Source: JAGNZR01 sp051648365
GTDB taxonomy: Bacteria; Fusobacteriota; Fusobacteriia; Fusobacteriales; Fusobacteriaceae
DNA: 64,000 nt
Assembly: GCA_051648365.1 (NCBI GenBank)
Contig: JBOFEZ010000139.1
Coordinates: forward strand, 1-64,000
Direction of reading: 5' to 3'
Shown here: piece after piece, positions 25,206-33,248 of the stretch
How the letters are laid out: each line of letters starts with the position of its first letter
How positions within the stretch are numbered: position 1 is the stretch's first letter
The notes under the pieces: model-generated
Database searches by the model: none
Told to the model about the DNA's origin: nothing
What the model saw: only the letters and a program-made list of their open reading frames with translations
Made by a program: the position numbers and the translations under genes

Positions 25206-26237
25206 TTAATAAATAAACATTGCGTCTCCAAAGCTAAAAAAATGATAGCTTTCTTTTACAGCTTCTTCGTAGGCTCTTAACATATCCTTTCTATTATAGA
25301 GAGCTGAAACAAGCATTAGAAGAGTGGATTTAGGAAGATGAAAATTTGTTATCAGAGCATCTACCACTTTAAATTTATATCCTGGATAAATGAATATCTG
25401 AGTTTCTGCTGTTCTTGCAACCAGCTTGCCCTCTTCATCCACAGATGATTCCAATGCTCTTGTTGTCGTAGTTCCTACCGAGATTATTCTACGTCCCTCT
25501 GTTTTTGCCCTGTTTATTTTCTCGACAGCTTCAGATGGTATTTCAAATATCTCAGAATGCATTTTATGATCCAGGACATCTTCTGTCTGAACAGGTCTGA
25601 AAGTTCCTAGCCCTACTTCAAGAAATATATCCACAATTTCTATACCCTTATCCCTTATTTTCTGAAGAAGTTCAGGTGTAAAATGAAGTCCTGCTGTAGG
25701 TGCTGCTACACTTTCTCCTTTTATTGCATAAACTGTCTGATATCTCTCTTTTTCTTTTAAAGTCTCAAGTATATATGGAGGTAAAGGCATCTTCCCGAGT
25801 TTATCTAAAACTTCTTCAAAAGCTCCGTCATAATGAAATTTAAGCACTCTGTTCCCATCTTCTTTTATCTCCATGAGTTCTGCTATAAGTTCGTTATTTT
25901 CACCTATGATAAGCTTTTGACCTAATTTAAGTTTTTTTGCATGTTTTAGAAGACACTCCCAAGTATTTAAATCTACTCTTTTTATAAGAAGAATTTCCAT
26001 AACTGCTCCACTTTCTTTTCTTCCAAAAAGTCTCGCAGGTATAACTTTAGTTGAATTTCTTACAAGAACATCTCCACTCTTTAGATAATCTATTATATTA
26101 AAAAAATTTTTATTCTCTATCTTTCCCGTTTCTTTATCTATCAACATCAACTTTGAAGAGTCTCTTGGTTCCCTTGGAGACTGACCTATAAGCTCATCCG
26201 GAAGATAAAAATCATAATCCTTTAATTTTGTCGACAT
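25206..26237 (-). CDS. queA: S-adenosylmethionine:tRNA ribosyltransferase-isomerase
   Basis: The 343-residue enzyme transfers and isomerises the ribosyl group of SAM onto preQ1 in tRNA, giving epoxyqueuosine at position 34. Family landmarks are KLKDYDFYLPDELIGQ, EPRDSSKLM, the ESVAAPTAGLHFT motif, VGLGTFRPVQ, and the C-terminal NFHLPKSTLLMLVSA. Length is typical. Other queuosine genes are not in the window. It starts two bases after prmC ends, so it is cotranscribed and possibly translationally coupled. Confidence 0.96.
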   Translation of the reverse strand: MSTKLKDYDFYLPDELIGQSPREPRDSSKLMLIDKETGKIENKNFFNIIDYLKSGDVLVRNSTKVIPARLFGRKESGAVMEILLIKRVDLNTWECLLKHAKKLKLGQKLIIGENNELIAELMEIKEDGNRVLKFHYDGAFEEVLDKLGKMPLPPYILETLKEKERYQTVYAIKGESVAAPTAGLHFTPELLQKIRDKGIEIVDIFLEVGLGTFRPVQTEDVLDHKMHSEIFEIPSEAVEKINRAKTEGRRIISVGTTTTRALESSVDEEGKLVARTAETQIFIYPGYKFKVVDALITNFHLPKSTLLMLVSALYNRKDMLRAYEEAVKESYHFFSFGDAMFIY

Positions 26238-26239
26238 AT

Positions 26240-27337
26240 TTATTCACCAACTTTCTTACTTATAACTACCCTTTCTATTCCAGAATAGTCTTTTATTATT
26301 CCAACTAATGAGAGTCCATTCTCTTCTGCAAATTGGGCAACTTTTTCAGCTTGATTATATCCTACCTCAAAAGCAAGATAGCCGCCTTTCTTTAGGAAAG
26401 GTTTTGCTTCCTTACTAATTTTATGATAGAAATAGTATCCATCTCCATTATCTGTAAGTGCCAATTTAGGTTCATGATTTTTAACTTCAACCATAAGTTC
26501 CTCATATTCTTCTAGAGGAATATATGGAGGATTTGATACTATTAAATCAAATTCTCCTTCCACAGCTGAGAATACATCAGATTTTTTGAATTCTATATTA
26601 TTTACTCGATTTAATTCGCTGTTTAATTTTGCAATTTTTAGAGCTTCATCACTTATATCTACAGCTGTTATATGGCTTTTAGATAACTCTTTAGCTAAAG
26701 TTATTCCTATTGCACCACTTCCTGTTCCTATATCTAAAATTTTAGGATTTTCTATATCTAGCATAAGAATTTTGCACTGCTCCACAAGAATTTCTGTGTC
26801 TTGACGTGGAATAAGTACATGCTCATTTATTTTGAATGGATGACCGTAAAATTCCCATTCACCCAATATCTGTTGAAGAGGTTTTCTAAATTTTCCTCTT
26901 TGAATTATCATTCTTCTGATTTCATCTTTCTGCTCAATTGTAATCTCTTTGAAAAGATTAAAGTTCAAAAAACTTCTATTACATTTCAATACATGAGAAA
27001 AAATATATTCAGCATCTAATTTGTACTCTATAACTCCTTTTTCTTTCAGATAATGTATACTTTTATCCAAAAGCTCTGAATTTATAGTTTTGTAGTCTGT
27101 TTTTTCATTTTTATCAAGTTCTTCGTATGTTTTTTTCATGGTTGACATCTCTTTTAGATATTTTTTTATTTTATCTCTCTCCTCTGAAGAAAGTTCAGTT
27201 TCAAAATTTGTATAAAGTTCCATTCTATCACAGCTTAAAACATGAGCAATAATTTTTTCTGCCTCTAATCGAGGTTTGGAAAAGGAGTATTTTGACAAAT
27301 ACTCCTCCGAAAATTTTAATATATCAATAAGTTTCAT
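26240..27337 (-). CDS. prmC: Release-factor glutamine methyltransferase with duplicated N-terminal domain
   Basis: PrmC methylates the glutamine of the GGQ motif of release factors 1 and 2. The catalytic domain (about residues 165-365) is standard, with ILDIGTGSGAIGI for SAM binding and the VSNPPYIP motif. The protein is 365 residues, against about 280 for usual members. The extra length is a second copy of the N-terminal helical domain. Residues 24-61 (RLEAEKIIAHVLSCDR and following) and residues 106-143 (KLDAEYIFSHVLKCNR and following) align without gaps. The gene lies three bases after prfA, whose product is its substrate. The function of the additional domain is unknown. Confidence 0.93.
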   Translation of the reverse strand: MKLIDILKFSEEYLSKYSFSKPRLEAEKIIAHVLSCDRMELYTNFETELSSEERDKIKKYLKEMSTMKKTYEELDKNEKTDYKTINSELLDKSIHYLKEKGVIEYKLDAEYIFSHVLKCNRSFLNFNLFKEITIEQKDEIRRMIIQRGKFRKPLQQILGEWEFYGHPFKINEHVLIPRQDTEILVEQCKILMLDIENPKILDIGTGSGAIGITLAKELSKSHITAVDISDEALKIAKLNSELNRVNNIEFKKSDVFSAVEGEFDLIVSNPPYIPLEEYEELMVEVKNHEPKLALTDNGDGYYFYHKISKEAKPFLKKGGYLAFEVGYNQAEKVAQFAEENGLSLVGIIKDYSGIERVVISKKVGE

Positions 27338-27340
27338 AAA

Positions 27341-28417
27341 TTAATTTTCCGAGCTGCTTAACATCTCAGCTTGGTTAAATGTGATAAGAGCATTTATCAT
27401 CTCATCTATATCTCCATCTAAGAAAGCTTCTAGCTGATGTATTGTATGTTTAATTCTGTGGTCTGTTATTCTTCCTTGAGGATAGTTGTATGTTCTTATT
27501 TTTTCAGATCTGTCTCCAGTTCCAACTTGTAATTTTCTGTCATTAGCAATCTGACTTCTTTGCTTTTCTGCTTCTAACTCATAAAGTTTTGCTGCCAGAT
27601 GTTTCATAGCTTTCTCTCTATTTTTTATCTGTGACCTTTCGTCTTGACACTGAACTACAACACCAGATGGAAGGTGTGTTATTCTAACTGCTGAGTCAGT
27701 TGTATTTACGTGCTGACCTCCTGCTCCTCCTGAACGGTAAACATCTACTTTAAGATCTTTCGGATTTATTACCACATTTTTATTAACTTCATCTACTTCT
27801 GGCATAACTGCAACAGTGGCTGTTGATGTATGAATCCTTCCCGCAGATTCAGTCTCTGGAACTCTCTGTACTCTGTGAACTCCAGATTCAAATTTTAATT
27901 TTGAATAGGCACCTTGTCCAGTAATCATGAATACAACTTCTTTCATTCCTCCTGCTCCAACTTCTTGACGCTCAAGAATTTCATATTTCCATTTCTTTCT
28001 CTCGGCGTATCTACAGTACATTCTAAAAAGATTTCCAGCAAAAAGAGCAGCTTCATCTCCTCCTGCTCCTCCTCTTACCTCTATGATAACGTTTTTATCA
28101 TCATTTTCATCTTTAGGAAGAAGAAGTATTCTGAGTTCTTTTTCAAATTCAGGAAGAGTTTCCTCTAACTCTTTTATCTCCTCTTGAAGCATCTCTCTCA
28201 TATCAGGGTCTTTTTCATTTTTTATACTTTCTTTAGAAAATTCAAAATCTTCTAAAGCTTTTTTATATTCATTATATTTTTCAACTATTTCAGAAATATT
28301 ATTAAGGGCTTTATTATATTCCATCATTTTTTTAAGGTCAGCAAGTACTTCCGGCTGCCCTAGAAGGTTCAAAAGTTCTGCATGTCTTGCTACAACTTCA
28401 TCTAATTTTTTAAACAC
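27341..28417 (-). CDS. prfA: Peptide chain release factor 1
   Basis: From the GTG at 28417 the protein has 358 residues, standard for RF1, which terminates translation at UAA and UAG. The GGQ hydrolysis motif is in SGGAGGQHVNTTDSAVR, and the codon-recognition tripeptide PxT appears as PET in RVPETESAGRIHTS. The N-terminal FKKLDEVVARHAELLNLL matches the family. A longer frame begins further upstream, but its extra 16 residues overlap the ribosome-binding site; GTG with AGGAG eight bases before is the better start. The methyltransferase PrmC, which modifies the GGQ glutamine, is encoded immediately downstream. Confidence 0.97.
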   Translation of the reverse strand: MFKKLDEVVARHAELLNLLGQPEVLADLKKMMEYNKALNNISEIVEKYNEYKKALEDFEFSKESIKNEKDPDMREMLQEEIKELEETLPEFEKELRILLLPKDENDDKNVIIEVRGGAGGDEAALFAGNLFRMYCRYAERKKWKYEILERQEVGAGGMKEVVFMITGQGAYSKLKFESGVHRVQRVPETESAGRIHTSTATVAVMPEVDEVNKNVVINPKDLKVDVYRSGGAGGQHVNTTDSAVRITHLPSGVVVQCQDERSQIKNREKAMKHLAAKLYELEAEKQRSQIANDRKLQVGTGDRSEKIRTYNYPQGRITDHRIKHTIHQLEAFLDGDIDEMINALITFNQAEMLSSSEN

Positions 28418-28455
28418 GTTATCATCTCCTAATTTTTCTCTACTATATCTTATTA

Positions 28456-28484
28456 AGTATAACATAAAATATGTTAAAAATCAA
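28456..28484 (-). promoter_or_regulatory. Promoter for prfA-prmC-queA-rsmD
   Basis: On the minus strand -35 TTGATT (28479-28484) and -10 TATACT (28456-28461) have a 17-base spacer. Confidence 0.6.
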
Positions 28485-28526
28485 AAAAAATCGCTAACAA
28501 TGAATTGTTTTTTCAAAGTTAGCAAC
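28483..28526 (-). terminator. Intrinsic terminator after the ECF sigma operon
   Basis: GCTAAC and GTTAGC (with one flanking pair) form a stem on the minus strand, followed by a run of eight T. Confidence 0.7.
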
Positions 28527-28553
28527 CTCTTCTTTATTTTATAACTTATTATA

Positions 28554-29024
28554 CTAAGGATTGGTTGATGGAGTTTCTTCCCCACTTACCTCTCCCTCTA
28601 TTTTAGCTTCAGTATCCTGCTCTTTTTTTAGCCTAGTAAGAGCTTTTTCTCTGGCTTGAATATATTGTTGACGTGTAATATATTTATACATCTGTATCTG
28701 ACTTTTCACTTGATTTTTTAGCCTTGTTGCCTCGATTGCACCAAGTTTATCCATCACTTTTTCTAGTTCTTGAATATTTTTTTCAGCTCCATCTAAAAGA
28801 AGCCTATTAGCCTCTAATTCTAACTGTCTTTTATCCAAAGATATTTTTTTTACATTAATACTCGTGTTTTCCATAAGTAATTTGGCATTTCTTAAGTTAA
28901 TTTCACTTACTCCGACAGCTTTAAAATCTTCATCATAAACTATTCCAAAATCCCCTTCGCTCGAGTATATCATCATAGAAATAACAAACATCCAGGAAAA
29001 TAACAAACATTTTTTCATACTCAC
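28554..29024 (-). CDS. Small secreted or periplasmic coiled-coil protein of the sigma operon
   Basis: I do not recognise this 156-residue protein by family. An N-terminal signal peptide is visible (MKKCLLFSWMFVISMMIYSS). The mature part is strongly helical, with heptad-like repeats such as LDKRQLELEANRLLL and AEKNIQELEKVMDKL, then a charged, proline-rich tail. It lies eight bases after the anti-sigma-like gene and 340 bases after the ECF sigma gene, so it is the third member of that operon. By analogy with RseB/RseC or Spy-like proteins it could sense or respond to envelope stress, but this is inference. ATG at codon 3 (MKKCLLF) may be the true start. Confidence 0.6.
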   Translation of the reverse strand: MSMKKCLLFSWMFVISMMIYSSEGDFGIVYDEDFKAVGVSEINLRNAKLLMENTSINVKKISLDKRQLELEANRLLLDGAEKNIQELEKVMDKLGAIEATRLKNQVKSQIQMYKYITRQQYIQAREKALTRLKKEQDTEAKIEGEVSGEETPSTNP

Positions 29025-29032
29025 TTTCTCTC

Positions 29033-29359
29033 CTAACTCTGAAAATCAAATCCGAATACATGCTCTGTATCAATATTGATTTTCTGATTATCTTCAAATA
29101 TCTTAGCATTAAAAAAATCTTCCAATTCAATTTTTTCAGTCTTTTTACTTTCAACAGGACTATTTTTTAAAATCACTATATGTTTTCCTGTGAATTGGGA
29201 AACCACTTCATTTTTTAAAAAATTATAATATGAAGAAGTCCCTAACACTCCTACAAAAAACAATGAAAGAGAAACTTTCCTATATCTTTTATTTTTATTT
29301 TGTTCTTCCTCAAGTAAATTTTTATATATATTAGCCTTCACTCTATCTCTAGGTGACAT
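29033..29359 (-). CDS. Probable anti-sigma factor-like membrane protein
   Basis: This 108-residue protein has a short charged cytoplasmic part (residues 1-27, KANIYKNLLEEEQNKNKRYRK), one transmembrane segment (about 28-47, VSLSLFFVGVLGTSSYY) and a periplasmic tail of about 60 residues. This is the topology of small anti-sigma factors. It starts two bases after the ECF sigma gene, the usual place for the cognate anti-sigma. No zinc-binding (ZAS) motif is visible: it has no HxxxCxxC pattern. Assignment is by position and topology only; the sequence alone is not diagnostic. Confidence 0.55.
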   Translation of the reverse strand: MSPRDRVKANIYKNLLEEEQNKNKRYRKVSLSLFFVGVLGTSSYYNFLKNEVVSQFTGKHIVILKNSPVESKKTEKIELEDFFNAKIFEDNQKINIDTEHVFGFDFQS

Positions 29360-29361
29360 AA

Positions 29362-29811
29362 CTATACCTCCATATCTTTTAGTGCCTTATAATATGATGA
29401 TTTTATAGTGGAAAGATTTATTTTTTTCATCTCGGCAATTTCTTTCAATTTATAACCGTATATATCTTTTAAAATTACAAGTTCTCTCTCATTCTCAGAA
29501 AGTTTTTCTAGTTGTTCTTTTAGCATCAAATTATTGTTTAAATCTACACCATCTTCAATATCTAAAATCACCTCATTGAGTTCTAGATTAACTTTTTTCT
29601 TTTTAAAGAAATCATAAGTCTTATTGATGGCGATTTTATATATCCAAGTATATATATTACTGTCAGATCTAAAACTCTTCAAATTTTTATAAACACTCAT
29701 AAAAACTTCTTGAGCTATATCTTCTGCATCCTCTTCATTTTTTACACTTCCAAGGATTTTGTAGTATATTTTATCAAAGTACTCCTCGAATATTTTATCA
29801 AAATCCATCAT
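29362..29811 (-). CDS. ECF-type RNA polymerase sigma factor
   Basis: The protein of about 149 residues is an extracytoplasmic-function sigma factor. Region 2 is visible as FDKIYYKILGSVKNEEDAEDIAQEVFMSVYKNL and TWIYKIAINKTYDFFKKK; region 4 as LSENERELVILKDIYGYKLKEIAEM with IKSSYYKALK. A longer frame begins at 29829, but a GGAAGGT ribosome-binding site precedes the ATG at 29811. An ECF-type promoter lies upstream, so autoregulation is likely. It is followed by an anti-sigma-like gene. It may correspond to the envelope-stress sigma factor known from Fusobacterium nucleatum; this is a suggestion based on arrangement. Confidence 0.88.
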   Translation of the reverse strand: MMDFDKIFEEYFDKIYYKILGSVKNEEDAEDIAQEVFMSVYKNLKSFRSDSNIYTWIYKIAINKTYDFFKKKKVNLELNEVILDIEDGVDLNNNLMLKEQLEKLSENERELVILKDIYGYKLKEIAEMKKINLSTIKSSYYKALKDMEV

Positions 29812-29844
29812 ATTTTTATTACCTTCCATTTTAAATCGTATTAT

Positions 29845-29872
29845 TTAGACTACAAAAGTCTGGAAAAAGTTT
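29845..29872 (-). promoter_or_regulatory. ECF-sigma-type promoter upstream of the sigma gene
   Basis: On the minus strand AAACTT (29867-29872) and TCTAA (29845-29849) are separated by 17 bases, resembling the GAACTT ... TCTRA pattern recognised by RpoE-like sigma factors. No sigma-70-type pair was found at this place. Confidence 0.5.
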
Positions 29873-29879
29873 AAAATAA

Positions 29880-30929
29880 TTATTTTTTTTCTTTTAAATC
29901 TTCTTGTATCATTTTTTTAAGTTCAGGAAGTATCTCTTTTTCATCCACTTTTTTTACAATTTCACCTTTTTTAAAAAGAAGCCCTATCCCTTTTCCACCG
30001 GCTACTCCATAATCAGCTTCACGAGCCTCACCAGGACCATTTACAACGCAACCCATAACAGCTATTTTGAGATTTTCTTTTTGATTTTTAAATTCTATTT
30101 CAACTTCTTTAGCTAATTTGATAAGGTCTATTTCTGTTCTTCCACAAGTTGGACAAGATATTATTTCTGTTCCTTTTCTTAACCCCAAAACCTTTAAAAT
30201 TTCCTTTGCAACACGAATCTCTTCCACAGGATTTTCGGTTAGTGAAACTCTTATAGTATTTCCAATCCCATCCAACAAAAGAGAGCCTATACCTATTGCT
30301 GATTTTATTGTTCCTTGAAATGCTGTTCCAGCTTCTGTCACTCCCAGATGTAAAGGGTAACTAGTCAATTTATCTATTTCTCTATATGCTTCCACCATCA
30401 TTTTAATATTGCTTGCCTTTAGAGATAAAACTATATCTGAAAAATCCTGTTTTTCTAATAGTGAAATATGATATAAAGCACTTTCTACCATTCCTTTTGC
30501 TGTGGGATGTCCATATTTTTCCAAAATATGTTTTTCTATAGAGCCCGAATTAACTCCTATCCTGATTGGAACTTTATATTCCTTGGCTTTTTGTACAACT
30601 GCTCGTACATTTTCCTCAGAACCTATGTTTCCTGGATTTATCCTAAGTTTATCTATTCCATTTTCAATTGCCAAAATTGCCAATTTATAATCAAAATGTA
30701 TGTCAGCTACCAAAGGAATAGTTACTCTTTTTTTTATATCTTTTATAGCTCCTGCAGCTTCAGGTGTATTGATAGTCATTCGAACCATCTGACAACCTTC
30801 TCTTTCAAGTTCAATTATCTGTTTTACTGTCGCATCTATATCTGCTGTATTGGTATTGGTCATCGATTGAATAATAACTTCATTTTTTCCACCAATTTCA
30901 AGTTTTCCTATCTTCACTATTTTTTTCAT
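29880..30929 (-). CDS. ispG: 4-hydroxy-3-methylbut-2-enyl diphosphate synthase
   Basis: The 349-residue enzyme performs the penultimate step of the MEP isoprenoid pathway, converting MEcPP to HMBPP with a [4Fe-4S] cluster. Landmarks are VIIQSMTNTNTADIDATV, LRINPGNIG, the cluster cysteines in SCPTCGRTEID and the GCVVNGPGEAREADYG region. The short bacterial form (no TIM-barrel insertion) is seen. It follows the LysM/M23 peptidase gene by 22 bases. The promoter of the downstream sigma operon lies only about 10 to 35 bases beyond its stop codon. Confidence 0.96.
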   Translation of the reverse strand: MKKIVKIGKLEIGGKNEVIIQSMTNTNTADIDATVKQIIELEREGCQMVRMTINTPEAAGAIKDIKKRVTIPLVADIHFDYKLAILAIENGIDKLRINPGNIGSEENVRAVVQKAKEYKVPIRIGVNSGSIEKHILEKYGHPTAKGMVESALYHISLLEKQDFSDIVLSLKASNIKMMVEAYREIDKLTSYPLHLGVTEAGTAFQGTIKSAIGIGSLLLDGIGNTIRVSLTENPVEEIRVAKEILKVLGLRKGTEIISCPTCGRTEIDLIKLAKEVEIEFKNQKENLKIAVMGCVVNGPGEAREADYGVAGGKGIGLLFKKGEIVKKVDEKEILPELKKMIQEDLKEKK

Positions 30930-30951
30930 ACAGGCTCCCTATATAAATTTT

Positions 30952-31998
30952 TTATTTAAGATATCTCATCGGATCCATTGTTTTTCCATTTCTTCTAATT
31001 TCAAAGTGAAGATGTGGACCTGTGGATCTTCCACTGTTTCCAGATTGGGCTATAAGTTGACCTGAGGCCACACTTTGACCCTGTTTTACATTGATTTTGT
31101 TCAGATGAGCATATCTTGTCTCATATCCATCATCATGACTTATTATTATAATTCTGCCATATCCACTCATATATCCTGAAAATTTTATTCTTCCTTCTTT
31201 TGAAGCTTTTACATCTATGTATTTAGCTCTAAAGTCTACTCCAGCATGTTGAATATATCTTTTTAAAACTGGATGAAGCCTTGTTCCATAAGGGCTGGTA
31301 ATTCCAGTATATTTTATCGGCATTTTAAAATTCAGGGTTTTTATTATTTTTATATTTTCTTTTGTAGTTGGTGTTTTTTGACTTGGTTTTTTAGTTGGTA
31401 TAACAGGTTTAGCAACTACAATTTTTATTGTTGGATCTTTAATATATATAATTTGACCTACTTTAAGAGTATTTTCTTTCACTTCATTATATTCTCTTAT
31501 AATTTCTCTTTTTATATTAAATTTTTGAGCTATCCTAAAAACTGAATCTCCTTTTGCTACCTTATACTCAATCACATTTTCTGATGGAATACTTATCTTA
31601 TCCCCTATTTTTATTATTTTTCCTATATTTTTATTATTATATCTCAATACCTCTTCTTTTATTCCATACTTTTTAGCAATTATCGATATTGTCTCTCCTT
31701 TTTGAATCCTATGTTCCTTAAAGGTAATCGTTTTCACTCCAGTTTGCCCTTTCGGCTCCGTATCTTGCTCTTCCAACGGCTCTTCCAGTTCTTCTGAGTC
31801 TACTCCATACTCCCTGATAAGTGTGAAGAAGTTTCCTGTAAGCATTCGTTCTCCATCCTCTTCACTATCTTCAAGAGAATAATAATCAACGAATTTTTCC
31901 AAAGGAACAATCTCTTTATTAAATATATCTAGCTGCTCAATGCTGTATGAAAATATAAGAATTAAGATTATTAAGAAATTAAATCCTATTCTCTTCAA
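30952..31998 (-). CDS. LysM/M23 peptidoglycan endopeptidase-like protein
   Basis: This 348-residue protein is likely anchored in, or exported across, the inner membrane by an N-terminal hydrophobic segment (FNFLIILILIFSYS). Two LysM repeats follow: HRIQKGETISIIAKKYGI (about residue 96) and YKVAKGDSVFRIAQKFNI (about residue 145). After a Lys/Thr/Pro-rich linker, the M23 domain begins near GITSPYGTRLHPVL. Zinc ligands are visible in HAGVDF and HLHFE, so the domain appears catalytically competent, unlike some NlpD-type activators. It would cut peptide cross-links or activate amidases during cell separation. It lies between rho and ispG in one operon. Confidence 0.9.
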   Translation of the reverse strand: MKRIGFNFLIILILIFSYSIEQLDIFNKEIVPLEKFVDYYSLEDSEEDGERMLTGNFFTLIREYGVDSEELEEPLEEQDTEPKGQTGVKTITFKEHRIQKGETISIIAKKYGIKEEVLRYNNKNIGKIIKIGDKISIPSENVIEYKVAKGDSVFRIAQKFNIKREIIREYNEVKENTLKVGQIIYIKDPTIKIVVAKPVIPTKKPSQKTPTTKENIKIIKTLNFKMPIKYTGITSPYGTRLHPVLKRYIQHAGVDFRAKYIDVKASKEGRIKFSGYMSGYGRIIIISHDDGYETRYAHLNKINVKQGQSVASGQLIAQSGNSGRSTGPHLHFEIRRNGKTMDPMRYLK

Positions 31999-32018
31999 TT
32001 TTTTCCCCTATCTAGTGT

Positions 32019-33236
32019 CTATTTTAAAAGTTCTTCATTACTTTTTGTTTCTGTTATTTTATCTATAATTTTTTTAGTTGCATTTACCTTATCTAATTGT
32101 GCCACATGTCTTCTTATATTCCATATTTTTTCCAACTGTTTTTTAGGTATAAGAAGTTCCTCTTTTCTTGTACCTGATTTTTGAATATCTATAGCCGGAT
32201 AAACTCTTAATTCTGCAAGGGTTCTATCTAGCTGTATCTCTAGATTTCCTGTCCCTTTAAATTCTTCAAATATGACATCATCCATTTTACTTCCAGTGTC
32301 AATTAAGGCTGTTGCTATTATTGTAAGGCTTCCCCCATCTTTAATATTTCTAGCTGCTCCGAAAAATTTTTTAGGATAGTAGAGAGCACTTGGATCTATA
32401 CCTCCTGAAATAAGTTTTCCGCTGGATGGAATAACAATATTATATGCTCTAGCAAGTCTTGTAAGCGAATCCATCAGAATTACCACGTGTTCTCCATCCT
32501 CAAGCTTTCTTTTTGCTCTTTCCAATATCATCTCTGTTATTTTAATATGATTTTTAGGATCCTCATCAAAAGTTGAGGAAAAAACTTGAGCTCCTTTGAC
32601 ACTTTCTTTTATATCTGTAACCTCTTCCGGTCTTTCATCAATAAGAAGAATCCACACCTCAACATCTTTATTGTTCTCTATTATAGAGTTGGCTATATCG
32701 CTTATAAGCACTGTTTTTCCAGCTTTTGGAGGAGCTACTATAAGTCCTCTTTGACCTTTACCTATAGGTGCAATAAGATCTATTATTCTTCCAGAAATAT
32801 TTTTAGCATTGGTTTCCAGTTTCAAAAGTTCAGTAGGATAAGATGGCTTTAGTTCATCAAAAGGAATTCTAGATTCAGCTTTCGTTGTTGTGCTTCCATT
32901 TACTAAAAGTACTTTTCTTAATCCATAATTTTTCTCTGTCCCTACTGCTTCCCTTACTTCTCCTACAACAGAATCTTCATTTCTTAATTTGAATTTCTTT
33001 ATCTGAGTTGCTGATACATATACATCTTTCCCTACGTTTGTATCTCTTAAAAAGCCGTATCCGTCTGCCAAAACATTGAGATTTCCCCAACCTAAAGACA
33101 TTCCCTCATTGGCCCCGAAATATTCCTCTATCATTTCTATTATTTCAGCCTTTTTTGTTCTTGTTCCAAAATCTAAATCTAACTGTTTTCCAATCTCAAT
33201 TATCTCTTTTAATAAAAATCTTTCCAGATTCTGCAT
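32019..33236 (-). CDS. rho: Transcription termination factor Rho
   Basis: The 405-residue hexameric RNA helicase ends transcription of untranslated RNA. The N-terminal helical part and cold-shock-like RNA-binding domain (GWGNLNVLADGYGFLRD, around residue 48) are followed by the ATPase core. Walker A APPKAGKTVL, Walker B VVILMDSLTRLARAYN and the Q/R-loop area PSSGKLISGGIDP are intact. No large insertion domain is present, so it is the compact form. The gene starts 12 bases after miaB ends and is cotranscribed. A transcript leader with autoregulatory rut sequences cannot be recognised. Confidence 0.97.
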   Translation of the reverse strand: MQNLERFLLKEIIEIGKQLDLDFGTRTKKAEIIEMIEEYFGANEGMSLGWGNLNVLADGYGFLRDTNVGKDVYVSATQIKKFKLRNEDSVVGEVREAVGTEKNYGLRKVLLVNGSTTTKAESRIPFDELKPSYPTELLKLETNAKNISGRIIDLIAPIGKGQRGLIVAPPKAGKTVLISDIANSIIENNKDVEVWILLIDERPEEVTDIKESVKGAQVFSSTFDEDPKNHIKITEMILERAKRKLEDGEHVVILMDSLTRLARAYNIVIPSSGKLISGGIDPSALYYPKKFFGAARNIKDGGSLTIIATALIDTGSKMDDVIFEEFKGTGNLEIQLDRTLAELRVYPAIDIQKSGTRKEELLIPKKQLEKIWNIRRHVAQLDKVNATKKIIDKITETKSNEELLK

Positions 33237-33248
33237 CTGACCTCCAAG

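Noticed and set aside
30507..30959. 150-codon open frame on the plus strand
   Set aside because: It lies fully antisense to ispG, whose product is certain. Its translation is low-complexity (F/Y/S/C-rich), and there is no ribosome-binding site.
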